Source: an uncultured Clostridia bacterium (GTDB lineage: Bacteria; Bacillota; Clostridia; Christensenellales; Pumilibacteraceae). Taken from it: 9,679 bases of DNA. The DNA lies in contig CANPYH010000052.1 of the NCBI GenBank assembly GCA_947588325.1, positions 1 to 9,679 of the forward strand, written 5' to 3'. The notes beneath the pieces were generated by a model. It was given only the letters and a program-made list of their open reading frames with translations, was not told the DNA's origin and made no database searches. The position numbers were made by a program, and so were the translations under genes. Below, in pieces: positions 1-6,335 of the stretch (positions within the stretch are counted from its first letter, which is position 1; every line of letters starts with the position of its first letter).

Positions 1-952
1 CGACAACGGGCTTAAATACACCCCCGATCAGATTGTGGTATCGGCAGGGGGTAAGCAGACCCTCCGCAACGCTTTCGAGGCGATTATCAACCCCGGCGAC
101 GAAGTTATACTTCCCGCGCCCTATTGGCTGACCTACCCCGAACTTATCCGCATGTCGGGCGGCGTTTGCGTGTACATCCCGACGGACAGCGCGCATGACT
201 TCAAGATTACTCCCGAGCAGCTCTCCGCGGCTATAACGGATAAGACCAAGGCGTTCGTGTTCACCAACCCCTCCAACCCGACGGGTACGGTGTATACCGA
301 GGCGGAGATCGAAGCGCTCGCCGCCGTGCTCGAGAAGCACGAGATATACATTATAAGCGACGAGATATACGAGAAACTCGTCTATGGCGTGGACTTCTAC
401 TCCATCGCCTCATACAGCGAGAAAATCAAGGAGCGCACGATTATTTGCTCGGGTTTAAGCAAGACGTACGCCATGACGGGCTGGCGAATGGGCTACTCCG
501 CCGCCGCTCTCCCCGTCGCAAAGGCTATGAGTTCCATACAAAGCCACACCACTTCCAACGCCAACTCCATCGCGCAATACGCCTCATACGCGGCGCTCAC
601 CGACGAGCGCGGGGAAGAGTTCCTGGAGAGTATGCAGGAAGTGTTCGACAAGCGGCGCAAACTCATTGTGTCGCTGGCGCGCAAACTCCCGCTCGCCTCT
701 TGCAACGAGCCCAAAGGCGCCTTCTATATCATGATAGACATCTCGGGCGCGTTCGGGAAGAAGTGCGACGGCAGGGTTATTAACAATTCTTCCGACTTCT
801 GCGAGCTGCTTCTCGAGAAATCGCTCGTCGCGGTGGTAGACGGCGCGGCGTTCGGCGCACCCGAATACGTCCGCTTGTCCTACGCAACGAGTGAGACGGA
901 GATAACGAGAGGGCTGGAGAGAATGAAGGAATTCCTGTCCTCGCTCGAATAA
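1..952 (+). CDS. PLP-dependent class I/II aminotransferase, aspartate aminotransferase type (5' end outside window)
   Basis: This is the C-terminal three quarters of a fold-type I aminotransferase. The frame is open from base 2 and the start lies upstream of the window, so the GTG at 35 is an internal valine. Family members are about 390-400 residues; about 316 are present. Visible motifs are NPSNPTG (266-286), which lines the cofactor and substrate pocket; SDEIYE (from 356), whose Asp binds the PLP pyridine nitrogen; and SGLSKTYAMTGWRMGY, whose Lys codon at 461-463 forms the Schiff base. The Arg of YVRLSYA (872-874) should grip the substrate alpha-carboxylate. The expected reaction is aspartate plus 2-oxoglutarate to oxaloacetate plus glutamate in the cytoplasm. 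Specificity inside this family (aspartate, alanine, aromatic or prephenate substrates) cannot be settled from these motifs. A role near thrC in aspartate-family amino acids is plausible. It ends in TAA, 23 nt before the next gene. Confidence 0.93.
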   Translation, partial: DNGLKYTPDQIVVSAGGKQTLRNAFEAIINPGDEVILPAPYWLTYPELIRMSGGVCVYIPTDSAHDFKITPEQLSAAITDKTKAFVFTNPSNPTGTVYTEAEIEALAAVLEKHEIYIISDEIYEKLVYGVDFYSIASYSEKIKERTIICSGLSKTYAMTGWRMGYSAAALPVAKAMSSIQSHTTSNANSIAQYASYAALTDERGEEFLESMQEVFDKRRKLIVSLARKLPLASCNEPKGAFYIMIDISGAFGKKCDGRVINNSSDFCELLLEKSLVAVVDGAAFGAPEYVRLSYATSETEITRGLERMKEFLSSLE

Positions 953-963
953 AAACTACGATA

Positions 964-970
964 AAAGGAG
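964..970 (+). promoter_or_regulatory. Shine-Dalgarno AAAGGAG for the small P-loop gene
   Basis: A strong purine-rich ribosome binding site precedes two tandem ATG codons at 976 and 979. Spacing is 5 nt to the first and 8 nt to the second. The equally strong AAGGAG before the 6336 gene also uses a 5-nt spacer, which favours 976, but initiation at 979 would remove only one Met and cannot be excluded. Confidence 0.7.
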
Positions 971-975
971 ATATA

Positions 976-1377
976 ATGATGATTAACGTGATTTGCGCTC
1001 CCAAGGGCAGCGGCAAGACCAAAGAGATGATTAAGCGCGCCAACGACGCTCTCGACATATGCAAGGGGCATATCGTCTATATCACCGATAACGATCGGTC
1101 GAGGGAAGTCAAGACGGCTATCCGCTTTATCAACGTCACGCAATACGGTAAGGTGACCGAAGAGGGGCTTCTCGGCTTCGTCAAGGGCATAATCGCTTCG
1201 GACTCCGACGTTAAGCGCATATACATAGACGGGCTTGTTCGTATGCTCGGCGTTGCCGCAGACGACCTCGAAGAGTTCTTTATCGCGCTCGAGACCGTCT
1301 CGGAAAACTACAAAGTCGATATGATAATCTCCGCAACGGCGGAAAAAACACCTAAATTCCTTAAAAAATACATCTGA
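976..1377 (+). CDS. Small P-loop NTPase-like protein, conserved in Clostridia (function unknown)
   Basis: This 133-residue cytoplasmic protein has a Walker A-like loop APKGSGKT at residues 8-15, directly after a first hydrophobic strand (INVIC). The usual first Gly of GxxxxGKT is Ala here, but the GSGKT core is intact. A Walker B-like strand with a terminal acid, RIYIDG, is at 81-86 (Asp85). A later hydrophobic strand, DMIISAT (115-121), could be a sensor strand. The fold is therefore a minimal P-loop core with no extra domain, signal peptide or membrane segment. I recall similar short proteins in Clostridia, often mislabelled as PilT-like or generic ATP-binding proteins and ending in the same LKKYI style. 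Nothing ties this one to pili. It lies between an aminotransferase and thrC with short gaps, which suggests co-transcription but not a shared pathway. Nucleotide binding is a fair inference; the substrate is unknown. Confidence 0.85.
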   Translation: MMINVICAPKGSGKTKEMIKRANDALDICKGHIVYITDNDRSREVKTAIRFINVTQYGKVTEEGLLGFVKGIIASDSDVKRIYIDGLVRMLGVAADDLEEFFIALETVSENYKVDMIISATAEKTPKFLKKYI

Positions 1378-1406
1378 CGGCAGAACGCTTTTCAGCCTTC
1401 CTGCCG
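1378..1406 (+). other. Short inverted repeat in the gap before thrC
   Basis: CGGCAG (1378-1383) can pair with CTGCCG (1401-1406) across a 17-nt loop. The left arm starts right after the stop codon of the P-loop gene. No U-rich tract follows, so it does not look like a rho-independent terminator. It could be an RNA processing or stabilising hairpin between the two genes, or chance. It ends 12 nt before the thrC start codon. Confidence 0.3.
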
Positions 1407-1418
1407 AATAGGCACAAC

Positions 1419-2909
1419 ATGAAATTTACTTCCACTCGAAACAACAAACTCCGAGTCAGCGGTTCGACCGCCGTCCTGACCGGTCTCGCGCCCGACGGCG
1501 GGCTTTACGTCCCCGTTGAGTTCCCGCCAGTGACGGAGGCGGAGATTTCGGCTATGGCGGAGATGGACTACCCCGAACGCAGTGCGCTCGTTATGTCCAA
1601 GTTCTTCGACGAGCTGTCACTCTCCGAGCTGACGGACATAGCCCGCCGCGCATACTCCACTTTCGACGGCGACCCCGCCCCCGAAGTCAAGTTAGACGAG
1701 GGGCTTTATGTGCTCGAACTCTGGCACGGCAAGACCCACGCCTTCAAGGATATGGCGCTCTCCGTGCTCCCTCTGCTCATGACCGCATTGAAGGAAAAGG
1801 CGGGGCAGAAAGAGATATGTCTTATCCCCGTCGCAACCAGCGGGGATACGGGCAAAGCCGCGCTCGAGGGCTTCTCGGACGTCGGCGGCACGGGCGTTAT
1901 CGTGTTCTATCCCGACGGCGGCGTGAGCCATACCCAACGCAAGCAGATGGTAACCACCCTCGGCGGCAACGTCAGAGTGGTGGCGGTGAAGGGCAATTTC
2001 GACGACGCGCAATCGGCGGTTAAGTCGGCGTTCGGCGACAAGGCTCTGCAAAAGCGTTTGGCGGAAATCGGGTGCAAGATGACGGGCGCGAACTCCATTA
2101 ACCTCGGCCGTCTCGCGCCGCAGGTGGCTTATTACTTCTCGGCGTATGTCGATCTCCTCACTTCCGAGCAGATCCAACTCGGCGACAAAGTGGACTTTTG
2201 CGTGCCTACGGGCAACTTCGGCAATATCCTCGCCGCATACTACGCAAAGCGCATGGGGCTTCCCGTCGGGAAACTCGTCTGCGCCTCCAACGACAACAAG
2301 GTGCTGACCGACTTCCTCGAATCGGGGGTTTATTCCCTTGACCGCGAGTTTATCAAAACCACCTCTCCCTCCATGGATATACTCATCTCCTCCAACCTCG
2401 AGCGGCTGCTCTTCGAGTTCGCCGCGCGGGACAGCGAGACGGTTAAGGAGTGGATGGCGTCGCTTAAAACGGAGGGCAGTTACGACGTGGGCGCCGAGAG
2501 GCTGTTCGAGATCCGCGAGGACTTTTACGGCGACTTTGCGACCTGCGCCGAGTGCGCGGAAACGTTAGGCGGGATATACGAGGAGTACGGCTACCTCTGC
2601 GATCCGCACACCGCCGTTGCCTTCGACGTGTGCGCGAAGTATAAGAGCGAAGTGGACTCCTCCTCGCCGATAGTGGTAGTATCCACCGCTTCCCCCGTCA
2701 AGTTCGCTTCGACGGTGCTCGAGAGTGTGGGGGAGAAGGCGCCGAGCGACGACGTGAAGGCGCTCGAGGCTTTGGAAAAAAGCACGGCTTTTCCCGTTCC
2801 GAAGAGCGTATACGCGCTGTTCGGCATGGAAGAGCGTTTCAATAAAGTGATAGAACCGACCGACCTCGCCCGCGAAGTGGAAGATTTTGCCGCGAGCCTG
2901 GTTAAATAA
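1419..2909 (+). CDS. thrC: Threonine synthase (PLP-dependent, fold type II)
   Basis: It converts O-phospho-L-homoserine and water to L-threonine and phosphate, the last step of threonine synthesis, in the cytoplasm. The 496-residue protein has the N-terminal TSTRNN segment typical of the longer bacterial/fungal-type enzymes. The PLP lysine is Lys110 in HGKTHAFKDMA (codon 1746-1748). SGDTGKAA at 141-148 and the glycine-rich PTGNFGN at 263-269 are the expected cofactor and phosphate-binding loops. SSNLERLLFE (324-333) and DPHTAVA (395-401) are further family landmarks. Length is normal for this class (E. coli ThrC is shorter, about 428) and no key residue is missing. The ATG at 1419 fits the family N-terminus, although the leader has only a weak AGG and no strong Shine-Dalgarno. 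It stops with TAA 10 nt before trpS, so the two are almost certainly co-transcribed. Confidence 0.97.
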   Translation: MKFTSTRNNKLRVSGSTAVLTGLAPDGGLYVPVEFPPVTEAEISAMAEMDYPERSALVMSKFFDELSLSELTDIARRAYSTFDGDPAPEVKLDEGLYVLELWHGKTHAFKDMALSVLPLLMTALKEKAGQKEICLIPVATSGDTGKAALEGFSDVGGTGVIVFYPDGGVSHTQRKQMVTTLGGNVRVVAVKGNFDDAQSAVKSAFGDKALQKRLAEIGCKMTGANSINLGRLAPQVAYYFSAYVDLLTSEQIQLGDKVDFCVPTGNFGNILAAYYAKRMGLPVGKLVCASNDNKVLTDFLESGVYSLDREFIKTTSPSMDILISSNLERLLFEFAARDSETVKEWMASLKTEGSYDVGAERLFEIREDFYGDFATCAECAETLGGIYEEYGYLCDPHTAVAFDVCAKYKSEVDSSSPIVVVSTASPVKFASTVLESVGEKAPSDDVKALEALEKSTAFPVPKSVYALFGMEERFNKVIEPTDLAREVEDFAASLVK

Positions 2910-2919
2910 GGGCAACAAC

Positions 2920-3924
2920 ATGGAAAACGAGAAAAGAAAGATAGCATATTCCGCGCTCAAACCGACGGGAGACCTCCAGCTCGGCAACTACATCGGAGCG
3001 TTGCGCAATATGGTCGCAATGCAGGAGCAGTTCGACTGCGTATACACCGTCGCAGACATGCACTCCATCACGGTGGACGTGGTGCCCGCCGACCTTCGCC
3101 GCAGGAGCTATGATTTTATGGCTATGTTCCTCGCGATAGGGTTGGATCCCGAAAAGAGTATACTCTTCGTTCAGTCGCACGTTCCCGCGCACGCCGAACT
3201 CACCTGGGTGCTCAATTGCAACACCATGATGGGCGAGGCTAACCGCATGACGCAATATAAGGACAAGAGCCGCAAGGCGGGCAAAGCGGGGATTAACGTC
3301 GGACTGTTCGACTACCCCGTGCTCATGGCGAGCGACATACTGCTCTATAACGCCGACGTGGTGCCTATCGGAAAGGACCAGCAACAGCACCTCGAACTCG
3401 CGCGGACTATTGCCGAGCGGTTCAACGGGCGGTACAGCCCCACCTTCGTCGTGCCCGAGGGGTATTACGGGACGAAAACCACCTCCAAAATATACTCGCT
3501 CACCGACCCGACGGCTAAAATGGGCAAGACGGACGACAACTTAAGCGGCGTTGTGTTTCTGCTCGACACTCCCGAGACCATTCGCCGCAAGTTCACCAAG
3601 GCGGTGACGGACAGCGACTGCGAGATCAGAGCGGCGGCAAACAAGCCGGGGATAACCAATCTGCTTAACATATACTCCGTCATGACGGGCAAGACGGTCA
3701 AGGCGGCGGAGAAGGAGTTCGACGGAGCGAGCTACGCCACCTTCAAAGAGGCGGTGGGCGAGGCGGTTATCGAGTTCCTCCGACCCATACAAGCGGAGTA
3801 TAAGAGATATATCGGCGACAAAGCCGAGCTTGAGCGGATAATACGCAGCGGCGCGGAAAAGGCTTCGCGCATAGCGTATAAGACGCTCTCCAAAGTGTAC
3901 AGGAAGGTGGGATTTATCGTCTGA
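2920..3924 (+). CDS. trpS: Tryptophan--tRNA ligase
   Basis: This class I aminoacyl-tRNA synthetase activates tryptophan with ATP and charges tRNA(Trp). The frame is open from 2887, but that codon lies inside thrC. The ATG at 2920 follows the thrC stop and gives 334 residues, close to the usual 325-340, with family-like YSALKPTGDLQLGNY near the N-terminus. The HIGH-type motif is QLGN (20-23). MGEANRMTQYKDK (104-116) and GKDQQQHLELARTIAERFN (151-169) match conserved TrpRS segments. The second signature loop, normally KMSKS, reads KMGKT (200-204). Its second Lys (203), the catalytically important one, is kept, so activity is likely. The segment before it (TTSKIYSLTDPTAK) is also somewhat unusual. 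The leader GGGCAACAAC resembles the thrC leader and lacks a strong Shine-Dalgarno, so translation may be partly coupled to thrC. Confidence 0.96.
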   Translation: MENEKRKIAYSALKPTGDLQLGNYIGALRNMVAMQEQFDCVYTVADMHSITVDVVPADLRRRSYDFMAMFLAIGLDPEKSILFVQSHVPAHAELTWVLNCNTMMGEANRMTQYKDKSRKAGKAGINVGLFDYPVLMASDILLYNADVVPIGKDQQQHLELARTIAERFNGRYSPTFVVPEGYYGTKTTSKIYSLTDPTAKMGKTDDNLSGVVFLLDTPETIRRKFTKAVTDSDCEIRAAANKPGITNLLNIYSVMTGKTVKAAEKEFDGASYATFKEAVGEAVIEFLRPIQAEYKRYIGDKAELERIIRSGAEKASRIAYKTLSKVYRKVGFIV

Positions 3925-4958
3925 TGTTCGGATACGTTCTCCCCAAATCGGAAACGGTTCAAGCCCGCGATTACATGATGTTTCAGTCGGCGTATTGCGG
4001 GATATGTCTGGAAACAAAGTCGAGATTCGGCAATCTCGCACGTCTGACGACAAATTACGACGCGACGGTGCTCGCTCTCCTCGTTATCGAGGCGCTCCGC
4101 CCCAAAGTGGAGTTCGCGACCTGCCGTTGCATAGGCGACCCCCGCAAGAAGCCGTATGTGCGCGGCCCCTTTATGGGACGTATTGCGGACGCCAACATAC
4201 TTCTGTGCTATTACAAGATAGCCGACGACGAAGCCGACGAGGGCAAGCGTCACCGCACCATGCGCTCGGTGCTTAAAAAGCCGTATGCGCGCGCGAAGGC
4301 GGATAACCCCGCGGCGGACGGGATAATAAGCACGGGTTACGCAAAGCTGCGGGAGATAGAGCGTGCCGCCGCCCCTTCGCTCGACCGCTCGGCGGACTGT
4401 TTCGCTCGACTTCTCGAGGAGCTGACTGTCTGCATTATCAAGGATATCGCGGCGGACAAGAGCGTATACTACTACGAAGGGGAGACCGAAGAGGGAAGGA
4501 CGGCAAGGCTGGCTGAAGGCTCGGCGTACATGACCGAGCTGCGCGCACTGTGCTATAACATAGGCAAGTTTGTCTACCTTGCCGACGCGCTCGACGATAT
4601 CGAAGAGGACGCGAAAAAGCATAACTACAACCCCTTTCTCGCGGTGTATCCCGATTTTGGCGGCGACAGAGCGGAGTATATCGGGCGGCACAAAGAGGAT
4701 ATCTCCTTCGCCCTTCACTCGACCGTGCGCCGCGCCGCCGAGAGCCTCGCTCGCTTGCCCCTTAAAATGGTGGGCGATCTACTCCGTAACGTGGTGTGCG
4801 AGGGGCTGTGGAGCAAGGCGGAAGAGCTTATTGGTTCGCGCAAGAAACTACCCCCGCCCAAGCTCAGGTTACCAAAGGCAAGGGCGAAAGAGTTCAACCG
4901 CAAGAACAAAGAGATCAGGAAAATGCGCCGCAAACAGGAGCGCGACAAAAAAAGTTAA
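3924..4958 (+). CDS. DUF5685-type protein with two Asp-rich motifs and N-terminal cysteine pairs
   Basis: The 344-residue protein starts with ATG inside the trpS stop (TGATG, 1-nt overlap), a classic translational coupling arrangement. I assign it to the DUF5685 family from the N-terminal FGYVLP, YCGICLE and LTTNYDATVLALL pattern; function is unknown. Visible elements are YCGIC (24-28) and CRC (67-69), which together could bind a metal; DDEADE (101-106) in the segment LLCYYKIADDEADE; and DALDDIEEDA (221-230) followed by YNP (235-237). Most of the rest reads as amphipathic helices. The two acidic motifs resemble the Asp-rich helices of squalene/phytoene synthase-like enzymes, a resemblance only. 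The tail from about 306 is Pro-rich and then strongly basic (KKLPPPK to RKMRRKQERDKKS), probably disordered or helical and able to contact RNA, membrane or a partner. There is no signal peptide or clear transmembrane helix, so it is likely cytoplasmic. Confidence 0.85.
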   Translation: MFGYVLPKSETVQARDYMMFQSAYCGICLETKSRFGNLARLTTNYDATVLALLVIEALRPKVEFATCRCIGDPRKKPYVRGPFMGRIADANILLCYYKIADDEADEGKRHRTMRSVLKKPYARAKADNPAADGIISTGYAKLREIERAAAPSLDRSADCFARLLEELTVCIIKDIAADKSVYYYEGETEEGRTARLAEGSAYMTELRALCYNIGKFVYLADALDDIEEDAKKHNYNPFLAVYPDFGGDRAEYIGRHKEDISFALHSTVRRAAESLARLPLKMVGDLLRNVVCEGLWSKAEELIGSRKKLPPPKLRLPKARAKEFNRKNKEIRKMRRKQERDKKS

Positions 4959-4975
4959 GTATCCGCCAAAGCGGC

Positions 4976-4982
4976 GAAGGAG
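4976..4982 (+). promoter_or_regulatory. Shine-Dalgarno GAAGGAG for the J-like gene
   Basis: A strong ribosome binding site sits 3 nt before the ATG at 4986, a tight spacing. A 4-bp hairpin with a tetraloop (CCGC 4963-4966, GCGG 4971-4974) abuts it on the 5' side. The site supports 4986 as the true start and shows that this gene has its own ribosome entry after the 27-nt gap behind the DUF5685 gene. Confidence 0.7.
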
Positions 4983-4985
4983 AAT

Positions 4986-5615
4986 ATGAAAGATCCGTAT
5001 AAAATTCTTGGAATGACCCCCGACGACTCCCCCGACGATTTACGGGAGAGATACGAGGAGCTTAAGATGGAGTACAGCGAGGAGCGTTTTGCCGAAGGCG
5101 ACAGAGGCGCCCGCGCCGCGCGTAACCTCAGCGACCTCGAAGCGGCCTGGCGGCTCATACAACAGGACATAAGACGCGCCGAGACCGCCTCGGAATTCGG
5201 GGGCGAGTACGGCGCGGTGGAGCATGCCATAGAGCTTAATAACCTCGATAACGCGCAATCCGCTCTCGACGAGATCGGAAGTCACGACGCGAAATGGCAC
5301 TACTACCAATCCATAATATTCTATAAGCGCGATTGGCTGAGCGAAAGCAGAGCGCAGCTCATAATCGCCGTGCAGATGGACCCCGATAACGCAAAGTACC
5401 GCGAGTCCCTCCGCAAGATGAACGCGATTATAGGCAGTACCGTGCCGCCCAACGGGCAGAACGCGAACGGTCAGGCGCAGGACGTACCGCCCCCGCCGCC
5501 GTATACCGACCCGACCCCCGAGCAGCGGGCGACGGATGGCATGAATGCTTGCGCACAGTGTCTGACTTGCTATTGCTGTTCGGAAGCATGCTGCTCGAGC
5601 ATGAGATGGTGCTGA
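4986..5615 (+). CDS. Degenerate J-domain/TPR-like protein with Cys-rich C-terminus
   Basis: The 209-residue protein begins DPYKILGMTPDDSPDDLRERYEELK, a clear J-domain opening (helix I and II pattern). Where the HPD tripeptide that stimulates DnaK should stand it reads EYSEERF (29-35), so ordinary DnaK co-chaperone activity is unlikely. Helix III-like sequence with NLSDLEAAWRLI follows at about 47-58. Residues 76-145 look like two TPR-like helical hairpins, with HYYQSIIFYKRDWLSES and AVQMDPDNAKY as typical repeat segments. Then comes a disordered Asn/Gln/Pro linker with five consecutive prolines (168-172). The last 21 residues hold eight cysteines (189, 192, 195, 197, 198, 202, 203, 209), ending on Cys. 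Such a tail could bind metal or be lipidated. I recall J-like proteins with Cys-rich ends next to DUF5685 genes in other Clostridia, which suggests a functional pair. No signal peptide is seen. Confidence 0.85.
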   Translation: MKDPYKILGMTPDDSPDDLRERYEELKMEYSEERFAEGDRGARAARNLSDLEAAWRLIQQDIRRAETASEFGGEYGAVEHAIELNNLDNAQSALDEIGSHDAKWHYYQSIIFYKRDWLSESRAQLIIAVQMDPDNAKYRESLRKMNAIIGSTVPPNGQNANGQAQDVPPPPPYTDPTPEQRATDGMNACAQCLTCYCCSEACCSSMRWC

Positions 5616-5630
5616 TTCGGCGGGTGAGCG

Positions 5631-6293
5631 ATGGATTTCGATCCTTTCGCTAATCTTCCCGATCCCGAGAGCGGCGGGGCTTCCCCCGAGCCGCAGGGCG
5701 GGCAAGGAGCGGAGCAGGGCAAGAAGGGACGTCCCAAAAAGAAGGTGTCGCCCGCTCGCAAAATAGCGTACACCGCCGTCGGAACGGCGCTCGCCCTCGC
5801 AATGATCGCGCTGACCTGCTACGTCCCCGTAGTAACCATTGCGCCGCTGATAATGATATCCGTTTCGTATAACATAGTCGCGGACAAGTGCGGCATAGGT
5901 TACGGGATAGTGTGCATGTTGGCGTCGGTGGGGCTGGGCTTTTTAGTGTGCATAGGCGCGATCGGGGTAATGCTCATCGTCCTGGTGGTGTTCGTGCCCT
6001 ATTCGGCGCTGTGCTTCCTGATTCGGCCGCTGGGCTATACGTCGGTGGGTAAGGGCGCGGCGCGCGCGGGAATAGTCGCGGCGTTCGGTGCGCTCGAAAC
6101 TTTCTTCGTGTGGCTGCTCGGCTCGCTGGTGTTCACTTACGTCAATATCGGCGAGATGATAGACAAACTTATGCAGGGCGGATCCTTCGCGGCAGGTTAC
6201 CTGATTATAACGGTGATAGCCATGATTATCTTTATCGCCGTGGATATAATGTATATGACCTTCGGACAAATGGTCGTTAAAAAACTGAAATAA
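5631..6293 (+). CDS. Six-helix integral membrane protein, family not recognised
   Basis: Of 220 residues, the first 40 or so are disordered, rich in Pro, Gly, Glu and Gln, and end in a basic patch (KKGRPKKK, 31-38). Hydrophobic segments follow at about 46-64, 66-82, 90-108, 110-131, 146-170 and 186-210. The basic N-terminus, the Arg/Lys loop at 132-145 and the KKLK end all fall on the same side, so both termini should be cytoplasmic. The helix-packed body loosely resembles small substrate-binding membrane subunits of ECF transporters or YybS/DUF2232-like proteins, but I see no diagnostic motif and do not assign it. The ATG at 5631 has only a poor GGGTGAG site 2 nt upstream. It lies 15 nt after the J-like gene, so translation probably relies on ribosomes finishing that gene. 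Confidence 0.85.
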   Translation: MDFDPFANLPDPESGGASPEPQGGQGAEQGKKGRPKKKVSPARKIAYTAVGTALALAMIALTCYVPVVTIAPLIMISVSYNIVADKCGIGYGIVCMLASVGLGFLVCIGAIGVMLIVLVVFVPYSALCFLIRPLGYTSVGKGAARAGIVAAFGALETFFVWLLGSLVFTYVNIGEMIDKLMQGGSFAAGYLIITVIAMIIFIAVDIMYMTFGQMVVKKLK

Positions 6294-6324
6294 CCCGCCT
6301 TTCGAGGCAAGATTTCCCACATAC

Positions 6325-6330
6325 AAGGAG
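6325..6330 (+). promoter_or_regulatory. Shine-Dalgarno AAGGAG for the anchored surface protein gene
   Basis: This is a canonical site 5 nt before the ATG at 6336. The 42-nt gap in which it lies is the longest between genes in the window. That gap also contains a 4-bp hairpin with a UUCG loop (6297-6308), but no T-tract, so there is no convincing terminator. Confidence 0.75.
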
Positions 6331-6335
6331 TACTT

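Noticed and set aside
35..37. GTG as the start of the aminotransferase
   Set aside because: The frame is open upstream to the window edge and encodes family-like sequence (LKYTPDQIVVSAGGKQ), so this codon is internal.
972..977. TATAAT, a possible -10 promoter box
   Set aside because: It overlaps the ribosome binding spacer and start codon at 976, and no TTGACA-like box lies about 17 nt upstream.
2887..2919. Upstream in-frame start (at 2887) for trpS
   Set aside because: It lies inside thrC and would add 11 residues not typical of TrpRS. The ATG at 2920 follows the thrC stop and gives normal length.
3732..4718. Long open frame on the minus strand (328 codons) across the trpS end and the DUF5685 gene
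   Set aside because: It lies opposite two well-supported genes, shows no recognisable motif, and is the kind of antisense frame expected from GC-rich codon use.
4947..4953. Run of seven A near the end of the DUF5685 gene, as a programmed frameshift or slippage site
   Set aside because: It lies two codons before the normal stop, and either shifted frame adds only a short unconvincing tail. Lys-Lys codons in a basic tail explain it.
6297..6308. GCCT-TTCG-AGGC hairpin after the membrane gene, as a terminator
   Set aside because: The stem is only 4 bp and no T-tract follows. The downstream gene continues in the same direction.
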